Positions 1 through 8,264 of a DNA stretch of 64,000 bases are shown here, piece by piece (position 1 is the first letter of the stretch; each line of letters opens with the position of its first letter). The notes under the pieces are model-generated. The model was not told the origin of the DNA. It worked only from the letters and a program-made list of their open reading frames with translations, and ran no database searches. The position numbers and the translations under genes were made by a program. Source of the DNA: Gp1-AA122 sp035631655 (GTDB lineage: Bacteria > Acidobacteriota > Terriglobia > Terriglobales > Acidobacteriaceae); assembly GCA_035631655.1 (NCBI GenBank), contig DASQIH010000241.1, positions 1 through 64,000 of the forward strand, given 5' to 3'.

Positions 1-23
1 TGAACGCGCGTTAGGAGGAGGAG

Positions 24-641
24 ATGGCGAACGAGTCTCGACTGGTACTGTCGAAGCCGATGATGGCGAAATTGCAATCCCTGGGAATCTATTGCCAGAC
101 ATGGGTCACCGCCGAACGGCAGGAGCGCGCGAAGCGGTGGGTTCTGCGGGGTGTCGAAAGCGGCGGGAGCGCCAAGGAATTCGGGCGCTACATTTCCTTC
201 TTCGCGGCGGATGGGTCGCGGATGGAATGGCTGCAGAAGGCGGATCGCATCGGCGCGAACGGCGTTCACGCCGTGGCGATTGGTGAGGCTCTGATTGGCG
301 TCGAGATGGCGCGCGTGGATGAAACCTACCAATTGGTGATCTCAAGACACCAACTAGGAAAGCCAAAGACAGAAGGGAAGCGGCCACCGGTCGAGTCGTC
401 CGTGACCTTTCGAGGAGTGGACGGCCAATTGTCCGAGAAGCTGCGGAAGCAGGGGTTGGCGCCAGCCTTCCTGACCCGGAGCGGCGAAGTGAAGGCGGTC
501 CCCAGCGATTTCCTGGAGGCGGTGAAGATTGTCACAGCTGGAGTTTCGTGCGTGAACTGTAGGCACGTTCATGGCTTGGTTGGCAGCGCGGGCTCTGCCG
601 AAAAGGACACCGCGGGGACCGTGATAGCGATCGCGTCTTAG
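24..641 (+). CDS. Hypothetical protein, 205 aa
   Basis: No family is recognised. The protein is soluble, with no signal peptide or membrane segment. It is basic around residues 110-120 and has a single CVNC pair near residue 175. A strong GGAGGAGG ribosome site lies just upstream of the ATG, which supports this start. It is the first of a long same-strand run of element genes (SSB, helicase, methyltransferase-like), so a role in maintaining the mobile element is plausible by context only. Confidence 0.6.
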   Translation: MANESRLVLSKPMMAKLQSLGIYCQTWVTAERQERAKRWVLRGVESGGSAKEFGRYISFFAADGSRMEWLQKADRIGANGVHAVAIGEALIGVEMARVDETYQLVISRHQLGKPKTEGKRPPVESSVTFRGVDGQLSEKLRKQGLAPAFLTRSGEVKAVPSDFLEAVKIVTAGVSCVNCRHVHGLVGSAGSAEKDTAGTVIAIAS

Positions 642-642
642 G

Positions 643-663
643 AATGGCGGGAGTCCCGCCATT
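643..663 (+). other. Perfect stem-loop between the first two genes
   Basis: AATGGCGGG and CCCGCCATT form a perfect 9-bp stem around a 3-base loop, starting within a few bases of the preceding stop codon. No T-run follows on either strand, so it is not a typical terminator. It could stabilise or process the mRNA. Its position argues for the downstream ATG at 680 as the start of the next gene. Confidence 0.5.
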
Positions 664-679
664 AAAAGGGAGCCAGAAG

Positions 680-904
680 ATGAAGGATTATTTGACGAAG
701 CTCTGCATGTTTCTATTCTTGGCTGCGTTGTTTTCGGGCCGAACGAACGAGCTTGGGGTTCTGACTGGCGCGCTAACCGGCACCGTCTTATTTTGGCCCC
801 TCTACCGGAAGCTCATCCCGGCGCCCAAGCGCCGTCGGATAGTCGTCGTTGACGAAGACGCCCAAACCACAGAAGATGCCACCCAGGAATTGGCAGCGAA
901 ATAG
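680..904 (+). CDS. Small membrane protein, 74 aa
   Basis: The N-terminal half is hydrophobic, with two likely membrane segments (about residues 7-20 and 24-42). A basic stretch (KRRR) and an acidic tail (DEDAQTTED) follow. The ATG at 680 is preferred over an in-frame start at 644, because AAGGGAG lies properly upstream and the earlier start would run through the stem-loop. Function is unknown; the gene belongs to the element's same-strand gene run. Confidence 0.55.
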   Translation: MKDYLTKLCMFLFLAALFSGRTNELGVLTGALTGTVLFWPLYRKLIPAPKRRRIVVVDEDAQTTEDATQELAAK

Positions 905-942
905 TCCCGGTGAGAAGAGATGTCGTTGAAGGGAGGCCAGCG

Positions 943-1578
943 ATGAAGGTGGGCACGAAGAGTGTGATTGGTGGAGCGCATTGCTTTCTCTTGCACCCGT
1001 TCTTTGTCGCATGGGGATGGAAGCGGTTGTTCGGCTTCCCCTGGGACCCGCACTTGTGGTTCGCTTTCGCCCTGCACGACATCGGCTATATCGGACGCGG
1101 CGACATGGATGGTCCGGAGGGCGAAGAGCATGTCGTGCTCGGGGCGCGGATCATGGGTTCGCTGTTCGGACCGGTGTGGGAAGACGAGTGCCTCCGGCAT
1201 TCCCGATATTGGAGCCGTCGTATGGGCTTGCCAATCAGCCGGCTTTGTCTCGCGGACAAAATGGCATTTGCGCTCACGCCTGCGTGGCTGTACCTGCCCA
1301 TGACCAGATGGACCGGCGAGCTGCGTGAATACATGACGCGGTCGCGGCAGCGCCAAGCCGGTGACAACTCCTTCACGAGCGAAGAGGAAATGCTTGTCCG
1401 GGCTGAGGTGCCCGAACAGTGGCTCCGGGGGCTTCAGAGCTATACCTTGCGGTGGGTGGAGCGGCACCGGGATCAGTACGTCACTCGTCGAGTGGCCGCT
1501 CCCGGCGTACTGGCTCCAGAGCCGGCGGGAGGTCGAGATGTACCTTCAAATGAAGCTGAGGCAGTACGTCTGCGCTGA
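943..1578 (+). CDS. HD-domain-like protein
   Basis: This 211-aa protein shows a metal-dependent phosphohydrolase pattern: an early His (GAHCFLLH), then LHDIGYIG (the HD pair), EEH, RHSRYW and LADKMA. These are the spaced His/Asp ligands expected of HD domains. It probably hydrolyses a phosphoester, but the substrate cannot be inferred. The ATG at 943 follows GGGAGG at good spacing and is preferred to a GTG at 910. The end overlaps the next small gene by 41 bases, suggesting co-translation. Confidence 0.6.
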   Translation: MKVGTKSVIGGAHCFLLHPFFVAWGWKRLFGFPWDPHLWFAFALHDIGYIGRGDMDGPEGEEHVVLGARIMGSLFGPVWEDECLRHSRYWSRRMGLPISRLCLADKMAFALTPAWLYLPMTRWTGELREYMTRSRQRQAGDNSFTSEEEMLVRAEVPEQWLRGLQSYTLRWVERHRDQYVTRRVAAPGVLAPEPAGGRDVPSNEAEAVRLR

Positions 1579-1741
1579 TTGCGGCATTCCATGCAAGAGC
1601 ACCTCTCCCAACGCGGAGCGGTGCAGGAAGTGCGCGACGCTGCGCCAGAACCGGCAGAGCCGCGAGTATCAGCAGAAGATGCTGGCACGCAAACGGGCAG
1701 CACGCAGTCAGCCAGATGTTGAGCGCAGAGCCTCAGCTTAG
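1538..1741 (+). CDS. Small zinc-ribbon protein, 67 aa
   Basis: CADCGIPC near the N-terminus and CRKC further on form a four-cysteine zinc knuckle. A very basic, Gln/Arg-rich helix follows and could contact nucleic acid. GGGAGGT precedes the ATG, which lies inside the 3' end of the HD-domain gene. The gene is short but the cysteine pattern and ribosome site support it. Function unknown. Confidence 0.5.
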   Translation: MYLQMKLRQYVCADCGIPCKSTSPNAERCRKCATLRQNRQSREYQQKMLARKRAARSQPDVERRASA

Positions 1742-1895
1742 GCCGCGGGCACCGCCGAAGTGACGGCTGCTCATATATTGATCCCGCGGGCAGCCCGTCC
1801 ACCGGGATTCTTATCAACACTTAACCGGACTCAACCCTGCCGCGCCATGCGCCAAAGGGACGGGTCCGCATTTCGAGCGAACAGGAGATATGAAC

Positions 1896-2327
1896 ATGTT
1901 GGGATACACAAAGATTCAGATCATGGGCAACCTCGGCGGAACTCCCGAAATGAAGTTCCTGCCGAGCGGTGACCCCGTCGTCAACTTTTCGGTGGCTGTC
2001 AACCGGCGGTACAAGGACCGGGAGGGAAACCAGAAGGAAGCGACGGACTGGTTCCGCGTCTGCGCCTTCAACGGCGTAGGCGAGGCTTGCGCGAAGCATC
2101 TTCAAAAGGGCGACGGGATCTTCGTCGAAGGACGCCTCCAGGTGCGTCAGTACGATTCAAAGCAGAACGGCAAGGAGGTCTCCGTCGAGATTATCCCCAG
2201 TACCGTGCGTTTCCTGGGCTCCGGTCGCTCGGAGGGAGCCGAGCGCCCGACACCCGGCAAGCCGACCGCGGGGACGCCGGAAGCGTCGCACGGCGCCGAT
2301 GGCACCGACGAAGATGTGCCGTTCTGA
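1896..2327 (+). CDS. ssb: Single-stranded DNA-binding protein
   Basis: A typical bacterial SSB of 143 aa. The OB fold covers about residues 1-105 (IMGNLGGTPEM, FSVAVNRRY, DWFRVCAFNG, KGDGIFVEGRL). A disordered Gly/Pro/Thr-rich linker follows, and the acidic tip is DEDVPF, the peptide that recruits SSB partner proteins. It coats single-stranded DNA during replication or transfer of the element. AGGAG is 7 bases before the ATG at 1896; an ATG at 1890 is too close to it. The roughly 150 bases upstream are non-coding and probably hold the promoter. Confidence 0.95.
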   Translation: MLGYTKIQIMGNLGGTPEMKFLPSGDPVVNFSVAVNRRYKDREGNQKEATDWFRVCAFNGVGEACAKHLQKGDGIFVEGRLQVRQYDSKQNGKEVSVEIIPSTVRFLGSGRSEGAERPTPGKPTAGTPEASHGADGTDEDVPF

Positions 2328-2362
2328 GCCATGTCATTCGCAGCTCGCGAGAGGGAGGAACT

Positions 2363-2668
2363 ATGCCCTGCCTGTGTGATTTTTGCTCCGCGCCGGACGC
2401 CGCATGGCGCCATCCGGCGCGGAATTTCATAGGCTACGCCGCTGGCGGCGTTGTAGGTGAGAGTGTCGGTGATTGGGCGGCATGCCACGAGTGTCACCAG
2501 TTGATCGTTTCGGACGACCGAGTGCGATTGACAGCGACCTCAGTCTTGACCTTCATCGCACGGCACCCGGAGTTAGAAGCCTTCAAGAGTGAGTTGGCGA
2601 CGGAGATGGGGATTCTGCACGCGCAATTCTTTGACAGTCGTACGGGTCCAGCATCGGCGATCACATGA
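2363..2668 (+). CDS. Hypothetical protein with cysteine pairs, 101 aa
   Basis: The N-terminus carries CLCDFC and a later CHEC (residues about 3-6 and 40-44), likely forming one zinc site; the rest is a short alpha-helical region. The start is set by GGGAGGAA just upstream. It lies 35 bases after ssb on the same strand and probably shares its transcript. No family is recognised; a small metal-binding accessory protein of the element is a guess. Confidence 0.55.
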   Translation: MPCLCDFCSAPDAAWRHPARNFIGYAAGGVVGESVGDWAACHECHQLIVSDDRVRLTATSVLTFIARHPELEAFKSELATEMGILHAQFFDSRTGPASAIT

Positions 2669-2723
2669 GGTTTGTCTGGCGGTGGCGGCGGCGACGACAC
2701 GCGCCGAGTAGAGGAGACTTCAA

Positions 2724-3842
2724 ATGAGGTTGGAAGGACGGATGAGGCTCGGGTACTATCCACTGGATGGCCGTGAAGCCCAACGAATACGGCGATTCTT
2801 GCAGTTTCCGCATGGGCTGGTGAGTGCGCTTGATCCTTGCGCGGGGACGGGCGCGGCGTTGGTGGCGATCACGGAGAATAGCTTCTCCAGACGATACGGG
2901 ATTGAGCTTGATTCCCACCGTGCATTGCAGGCGCGGACAACTCTCGATGAGGTGATCCAGGGCAACGCCTTCGACGCCAAGGCGCCCGTGGAGTCGTTCT
3001 CCGTGTTGTACCTGAACCCGCCGTACGATTTCGAAGTCGGCGAAGGTAAGAATCAGCGGATCGAAAAGCTGTTTCTGGATGAGTTCTTTCGCTGGCTCAA
3101 GCCCGGCGGTGTACTCGCGATGGTGATACCGTTCGATCGCATCTATGAGTGCCGGAATATCTTGAGTCCACACTTCAAGGACAAGGCGATTTACCGGCTG
3201 ACTGAGCCGGAAGCAGAGCGCTACAAGCAGGCCATATTGTTCGGCGTTCGACGATCCGCGGCAGAGAAGAATCGGCTGACCGACCATGCCGTGAACCAGG
3301 CGAACTGGAAGCTTCAAGAGTTGACGCGACGGTATGAAGAGATCCTGCCGCTCCCGAACGAAGCGGATCGTGCGTATCCCGTACCGCAAAGCGAACCGGT
3401 ACGTATGGAATACCGGGGGCTCCCGCTGGATACGGTTGAAGATCTGCTGGCGAAGTCACCGGCGTGGTTACAGGCCCAACGAGTCACGCACGCCCAACGA
3501 AAGCAATTCTTCGGGCGGCCGCTAACTCCTCTACACGCCGGCCATGTCGGGTTGTGCGCTGTGAGCGGTCTGCTCAATGGCATGTTCGGTAGCGGAACTG
3601 AGCGTCATGTCGCGTATTGGGAGGCGATCAAGGTCGTCGACAAAACGGAGGAAGAAGGTGATGACGGGGAGACGGTCATTCGGGAGAAGGAACGCTTCAG
3701 CCAACGATTGACGCTCCTGTTCGCCGACGGCCGCATCGAGCTGCTGTCCGAGAAGCCGCGAGAAGACGGCAGCAAGGAGACCCCAGATGGAGAACGCCCA
3801 CCTGCGAATGGGAAAGTTGAAGTTTGTGCGACAGACGCGTGA
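2724..3842 (+). CDS. DUF6094-like putative DNA methyltransferase
   Basis: A 372-aa protein with a Rossmann methyltransferase core. LDPCAGTGAAL (residues ~36-46) is the SAM-binding motif I, YGIELD follows, and the catalytic NPPYDF (~100) is the signature of N6-adenine or N4-cytosine methylases. It resembles the DUF6094 family found on integrative elements and phages. It could mark element DNA, but activity is not shown. GAGGAG precedes the ATG. Its 3' end overlaps the next gene by 56 bases, and it lies just upstream of the helicase, as in related elements. Confidence 0.7.
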   Translation: MRLEGRMRLGYYPLDGREAQRIRRFLQFPHGLVSALDPCAGTGAALVAITENSFSRRYGIELDSHRALQARTTLDEVIQGNAFDAKAPVESFSVLYLNPPYDFEVGEGKNQRIEKLFLDEFFRWLKPGGVLAMVIPFDRIYECRNILSPHFKDKAIYRLTEPEAERYKQAILFGVRRSAAEKNRLTDHAVNQANWKLQELTRRYEEILPLPNEADRAYPVPQSEPVRMEYRGLPLDTVEDLLAKSPAWLQAQRVTHAQRKQFFGRPLTPLHAGHVGLCAVSGLLNGMFGSGTERHVAYWEAIKVVDKTEEEGDDGETVIREKERFSQRLTLLFADGRIELLSEKPREDGSKETPDGERPPANGKVEVCATDA

Positions 3843-4440
3843 CACGGTCGCTGAGGTGTCTCTGCACATGGATCGGTTGGTTGCAGAAAAGCCTGAGGAG
3901 CCGCGCTCCCCGGTGCAGATTCATCTGGTGTCTGTGTTCGGCGGCGATCAGGAAGTCGGCGCTATCGCAGCGGCCATCGCGGACGAGCAACGATTTCAGA
4001 TCAGCTTGCCCGGCGAGGCCGAGTTATTCGGGTTCCTGGGTGAGAAGCCGGTGATGTACCGGGCATCGCTCCAGATTCCCGGCCGGAAGCGACCGGTGCG
4101 GCATCTGGCGGCAGTTTCGCAGACGCTATTTGGGACCACGCTCGGAGCCGACGGGCAAGCGCGGCGAACAATTCTCTACGACGGCTCGCCGGAGTTCGTG
4201 CTGCACCGCTTGGCGGTACGGTTTGGTCTCCCGGCGCTGCCAGAGTGGGCCGAGTGGTTACGGGCTGATCTTGATCGGCGGGGATTAGTAGAAGGGCTTT
4301 TGGGGTTCAACTGTTCGCCCGTAGCGATCAAGGGCACGAAGCTTCGGATGTTGCGCATCTTGAGCGCCGGCATAAAACGCAAGCTCATTGCCGTGCCGCC
4401 AGAGGTAACTACGGCCAACATGCCACCGGAAGCTGCCTAG
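3787..4440 (+). CDS. Hypothetical protein, 217 aa
   Basis: No family is recognised. The start (GGAG seven bases before ATG) lies inside the end of the methyltransferase-like gene, so the two are probably translationally linked. The protein is soluble, mixed alpha/beta and basic at the C-terminus (GIKRKLIAV). Its position between the DUF6094-like gene and the helicase suggests a DNA-metabolism accessory role, by context only. Confidence 0.6.
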   Translation: MENAHLRMGKLKFVRQTRDTVAEVSLHMDRLVAEKPEEPRSPVQIHLVSVFGGDQEVGAIAAAIADEQRFQISLPGEAELFGFLGEKPVMYRASLQIPGRKRPVRHLAAVSQTLFGTTLGADGQARRTILYDGSPEFVLHRLAVRFGLPALPEWAEWLRADLDRRGLVEGLLGFNCSPVAIKGTKLRMLRILSAGIKRKLIAVPPEVTTANMPPEAA

Positions 4441-4503
4441 GCGCGTCGTCTGCGTCACCTATTACCTACTTGTCTTTCTCTGGAACAGAAGGAGTGTGCG
4501 CGC

Positions 4504-6753
4504 ATGGGCGCTTTGACTTGCATTGGCGACTATCTTAAGGCCTATGGAGCCGAACTGGGGCACCGTGTTGTCGATCAGTTTCCGCCGCTCCATCAACCTT
4601 CAGACCCGGTCTGGCCCGCGATCAACGAACTGAAGCGGAATCCATTTCCCGCCCAAGCACTGGCGATCATGGGAATCGTCAAACGATGGGAAGAAGCGCG
4701 CTGCGCGGCGGCTGTAGCCGAATGCGGCACCGGCAAGACGCTCATTTCATTGGGAAGTGTGTTCACACACGCCCGCGGCAAGCGGTTCACGGCGCTGACC
4801 ATGGTGCCACCCCAGTTGGTTGAAAAATGGGCGCGGGAATGCTTCTTGACGCTGCCAGGCGTTCGAGTCTTCTTCATCGATGGCGTGCGGAACGGCGCTT
4901 CGTCGAATGGCTTCACGGGAGTGAACGAAGTGAAGTTCCGCAGCGGACGAATCGCCCGGGAGGGCCTGAAGACCACGTTGAGCGAGCTTCGGCTGGCGAA
5001 GCGTCATCGCTCGGCGCGGGCGCGCTGGAATGTCAACGTTGGCGTTCCCTCGATCTTCGTCATATCGCGAGAGCGGGCTAAACTTGGCTACTTCTGGCGC
5101 CACGCCTACGGAACACCCCATTCGGGGCCGTTTCACGGAAGTATCGTGAATCCGGATACGGGCAAACCGATTCTGACGTCGGATGATCAACTACGCCGGG
5201 CGGACTTCCGAAAGGTAAAGCACTCGGAGCTGATTCTGCCGGACTCGGTGAAGGCAAGGCTTCCTTTCCATAGCGCTCTATGGCAAGCCGACAATGCGAA
5301 GATCCCGCGCATGGCGCCCATGGAGTTCGTCGGGCGGTATCTCGATGGATTCTTCGACTACGGAATCGCCGATGAAGTCCACGAGCTCAAGGGTGAAACG
5401 GCGCAAGGTAATGCCTTGGGAACGATGGCGTCCGCCTGCGACCGGACCGTGATTCTTACCGGCACATTACTGGGCGGCTACGCCGACGACGTTTTCAACA
5501 TTCTCTACCGGGTCGAGCCCAAGCGGATGCGTGAGGAAGGATTCGATCACGGCGAGGCTGGCGTGCGGCAGTTCGCCAGCGTGTACGGCGTCCTCGAAAA
5601 GGTTACGACCATTGAGGCGGCTGATAACGCCTGCTCGAAGGCCAAGGTGACGACGACCGTGAAGCGTCGACCGGGTGCATCGCCGCTGCTCTTTGGCGGT
5701 TTCCTGATGAACTTGGCCGCGTTTGTCTCTCTGGAAGACATCTCTGATGCTCTTCCACCATACGAGGAAGAAGTAATCTCGGTCGAGTTGGACCCGGCGC
5801 TGAAAGAGGCATACCGACGGCTTGAGGATGACGTCCGGGAGGCGCTGCGAGAACATCACGGCAACGCCTCGGTGGTTAGTACGGCAATGAACGCGCTTCT
5901 ACTGTATCCGGATCGGCCCTTTGGACTGGGAACGCTCTATGGGTTCGACCGGAGCCCTGAGACTGGGGAGCGCGAACGATTCGTCATTTCAGAGCCTGCG
6001 GATCTGGACCAGGAGTTCGTCTACGCGAAAGAGCGGCGACTGATCGAAGAGATCAAACGCGAGCTTGCGGTGGGCAGAAAGGTCCACGTTTTCGCCGTCT
6101 ATACGAGGAAGCGGGACGTGACGCGGCGGCTCCAGCAGCTTCTCTTGAAGGAAGGGATCCGCGCCGAGATACTGACCGCAGAAGTGCCGCCAGCTGATCG
6201 CGAGGCTTGGTACGAGCGGCAGCTTCGGAACGGCATGCAGGTCTGCCTAGCGCACCCCAAGCTGTGCAGTGTCGGCCTCGATTTGCTGGACTTCCCGGTG
6301 CTACTGTTTTACGAAACCGGGTACTCCACATACACGCTCCGGCAAGCCAGCCGGCGTAGTTGGAGGATTGGACAGAAGCGCCCGATTCGCGTCGGATTCT
6401 TGACCTACTCAGAGACGGCGCAGGAGTCGTGCTTACGCCTGATGGGAAAGAAACTGATGGCGTCGCTGCCGATGGAAGGCAAGCTCCACGCTGATGGGCT
6501 TCAATCCATGGACGCGGACGACGACCTGCTTACTGCGATGGCGCGCGATCTCGTCACGCGGCAAGGCGTAGGCGAAGCCGCCGCGGATGTCTGGAAGAAT
6601 CTGGTGGGTCGACACAGAGGACCAGTCGAGGTTGCGGACGCAGCCTTGCCGGCAGCGCTCGAACCACTGATCGTGATTCAGGAAACTGACCCCGCAGAGG
6701 CCGTGACCTGGATTCGACCGGCGGCACCGGCGGTTCAACTTTCTCTGTTTTGA
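4504..6753 (+). CDS. SNF2-like superfamily 2 helicase with C-terminal clamp-binding motif
   Basis: A 749-aa two-domain ATPase. AECGTGKT (residues ~77-84) is the Walker A motif, IADEVHELKG (~290) the DExH box and VILTGTLLGG motif III. The C-terminal helicase domain ends in motif VI, QASRRSWRIGQ (~620), typical of SNF2-type translocases. The last five residues are QLSLF, the consensus peptide that binds the bacterial beta sliding clamp, so the enzyme may be recruited to replication forks. AAGGAG precedes the ATG. It probably serves replication or transfer of the element alongside ssb and the methyltransferase-like gene. Confidence 0.85.
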   Translation: MGALTCIGDYLKAYGAELGHRVVDQFPPLHQPSDPVWPAINELKRNPFPAQALAIMGIVKRWEEARCAAAVAECGTGKTLISLGSVFTHARGKRFTALTMVPPQLVEKWARECFLTLPGVRVFFIDGVRNGASSNGFTGVNEVKFRSGRIAREGLKTTLSELRLAKRHRSARARWNVNVGVPSIFVISRERAKLGYFWRHAYGTPHSGPFHGSIVNPDTGKPILTSDDQLRRADFRKVKHSELILPDSVKARLPFHSALWQADNAKIPRMAPMEFVGRYLDGFFDYGIADEVHELKGETAQGNALGTMASACDRTVILTGTLLGGYADDVFNILYRVEPKRMREEGFDHGEAGVRQFASVYGVLEKVTTIEAADNACSKAKVTTTVKRRPGASPLLFGGFLMNLAAFVSLEDISDALPPYEEEVISVELDPALKEAYRRLEDDVREALREHHGNASVVSTAMNALLLYPDRPFGLGTLYGFDRSPETGERERFVISEPADLDQEFVYAKERRLIEEIKRELAVGRKVHVFAVYTRKRDVTRRLQQLLLKEGIRAEILTAEVPPADREAWYERQLRNGMQVCLAHPKLCSVGLDLLDFPVLLFYETGYSTYTLRQASRRSWRIGQKRPIRVGFLTYSETAQESCLRLMGKKLMASLPMEGKLHADGLQSMDADDDLLTAMARDLVTRQGVGEAAADVWKNLVGRHRGPVEVADAALPAALEPLIVIQETDPAEAVTWIRPAAPAVQLSLF

Positions 6754-6780
6754 AGTGGCGACTATTTCTGGAGGTGCCTC

Positions 6781-7563
6781 ATGTCGGCATTGGCAATAGT
6801 GCCGGTTATGCCGGAAACGATCTCTGGCCTTTCGCGGCGACTGGCGGAGTTGCTCGAGCAGGGTGAGTCAGAGAGTGTCCAGGGCCAGCTTCCCGATGCC
6901 GCACGCGAACAGGCCACTGGCCTCGTGGAGGCGTTGCGCCGCCGCATAGTCCGTAAGCCCGACCGCGACCATCGATCACTCTTCGATCTCGACGACCGGC
7001 TGATTGAACTGATGGGGCTGGTCGAGGAAGCGGCGGACGCCGGAGGCGAGATTTCGACGGAACTGGCCCAAGAGATCGATACGTACCTGGAGGCCTACCG
7101 CCTCAAGGTGGATAGCATCGTCGGCTACTGGCGGTGGCAACAGTCGATTGCCGACATCAGTTCCAAGGAGGCCGAGAGACTGACAGCCAGAAAGAAGGCG
7201 GCCGAGAATCGGGTAACCAGGCTGAAGGGGTTTCTGTTTGCCTTCATGATTGCTCGCGGGATCAAAAAACTGGAAGGCGAGAAGAGCGATATCGGAATGC
7301 AGCGAAACAGCACAGCCTCGCTGGTTATCGACGATCCGCTCCAAATCGCAGAACACTTCTTCGAACGGAACGTCCGTGTCAACAAGACGGAATTGCAGGA
7401 GATTGTCTATCAGCTGACCGAAGGAGACGTGCGTCGGCGTTTGGAACTGGCCCTCAGGGACGGTTGGGAGGTGAACGGCGAAGCCATCCGCGCCGCGCTG
7501 ATGAATCAAGAGGCGATTGCAGGCACGCGGCTGGTTACTGGCAGCCACGTCCGGGTTCGGTGA
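6781..7563 (+). CDS. Gp157-like protein (siphovirus family)
   Basis: A 260-aa protein whose middle (residues ~115-215) matches the phage Gp157 pattern: helical, with KKAAENRVTRLKGFL, then GIKKLEGEKSDIGMQRN and a V..DD sequence. In this family the core is coiled coil followed by a small beta region; members have been linked to phage resistance or replication but remain poorly defined. The start follows GGAGG. It lies 27 bases after the helicase, and the same strand order suggests one operon. Confidence 0.75.
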   Translation: MSALAIVPVMPETISGLSRRLAELLEQGESESVQGQLPDAAREQATGLVEALRRRIVRKPDRDHRSLFDLDDRLIELMGLVEEAADAGGEISTELAQEIDTYLEAYRLKVDSIVGYWRWQQSIADISSKEAERLTARKKAAENRVTRLKGFLFAFMIARGIKKLEGEKSDIGMQRNSTASLVIDDPLQIAEHFFERNVRVNKTELQEIVYQLTEGDVRRRLELALRDGWEVNGEAIRAALMNQEAIAGTRLVTGSHVRVR

Positions 7564-7635
7564 AAACACTAAGCATGAAAGAGTTAGAGCACCACGCGGG
7601 AGTCGGGCTGGCTATTCTCAAGTAGGGGGTCGGAC

Positions 7636-8190
7636 ATGCTCACTGCACAGGTTCATCCCCTTCAAATTGCCGGCATTGTGTTCACGATCGCTCTGCTGGC
7701 ATTGGCGTTGGCAAGTCGAGGCCGGCTGAATTCCATGGGGTTCGAGTTTCTTCATTGGAACCGGACGAGCCCACGGGAGAACGCGGAGGCTCTGGGCTTC
7801 GGCGCGGTTTGCGGTCTTGCGGTGGCACTGCTTTTCCAAGCCCTGTACAAAGGCGCGCCGTTCAAATGGCAGGATGCCTGGGTCGGAATTACCCTCGGTC
7901 CGCTCATGGAAGAGGCCATATTTCGCGGGTACCTCTTCGGCTTGGTGGAGTTGGGGCTTCGAAAACGAGTTCCCCATCCGGGCTGGATTACGGGTATTGC
8001 GATAGCCGCCGTATTCGCGCTGTGTCACCTTCCGAAGGCCGGCATCACGGGTTTCCAGATCGGCGTCATTTTCGTGATGGGAGTCGTCTACGCCTGGCTG
8101 AGGATCAAGTCGAATTCGACGACCTCGCCATTTCTGGCGCACTCGGCGTACAACGCCATCATTTTTGTGGCAGCCGCGCTGATCGCGTGA
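7636..8190 (+). CDS. CPBP-family intramembrane metalloprotease
   Basis: A 184-aa polytopic membrane protein with about six hydrophobic segments. The CPBP (Abi/Rce1-like) active-site motifs are present in order: MEEAIFRGYL (the Glu-Glu and Arg), ALCHL (metal His) and AHSAYN (His and Asn). Such enzymes cleave within membranes, and some process or protect against peptides. Its presence in an otherwise DNA-handling cluster is unexpected. GGGGG lies upstream of the ATG. A terminator follows, closing the first transcription unit. Confidence 0.85.
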   Translation: MLTAQVHPLQIAGIVFTIALLALALASRGRLNSMGFEFLHWNRTSPRENAEALGFGAVCGLAVALLFQALYKGAPFKWQDAWVGITLGPLMEEAIFRGYLFGLVELGLRKRVPHPGWITGIAIAAVFALCHLPKAGITGFQIGVIFVMGVVYAWLRIKSNSTTSPFLAHSAYNAIIFVAAALIA

Positions 8191-8219
8191 AATAGATCCC
8201 AACACAATTTCAGAACCTC

Positions 8220-8249
8220 GGGAGCCTTAGGGCTCCCATTTTCGTTTTT
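8220..8249 (+). terminator. Rho-independent terminator
   Basis: GGGAGCC and GGCTCCC form a perfect 7-bp stem with a TTAG loop, followed by ATTTTCGTTTTT. It lies between the CPBP protease and the Ycf46-like ATPase and separates two transcription units. Confidence 0.85.
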
Positions 8250-8264
8250 CAGGAGAGAGATTCA

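Noticed and set aside
643..663. Stem-loop as a transcription terminator
   Set aside because: The stem is perfect but no T-run follows on either strand.
7576..7626. 16-codon frame just before the CPBP gene as a leader peptide
   Set aside because: No ribosome site, no regulatory codon pattern and no attenuator hairpin next to it.
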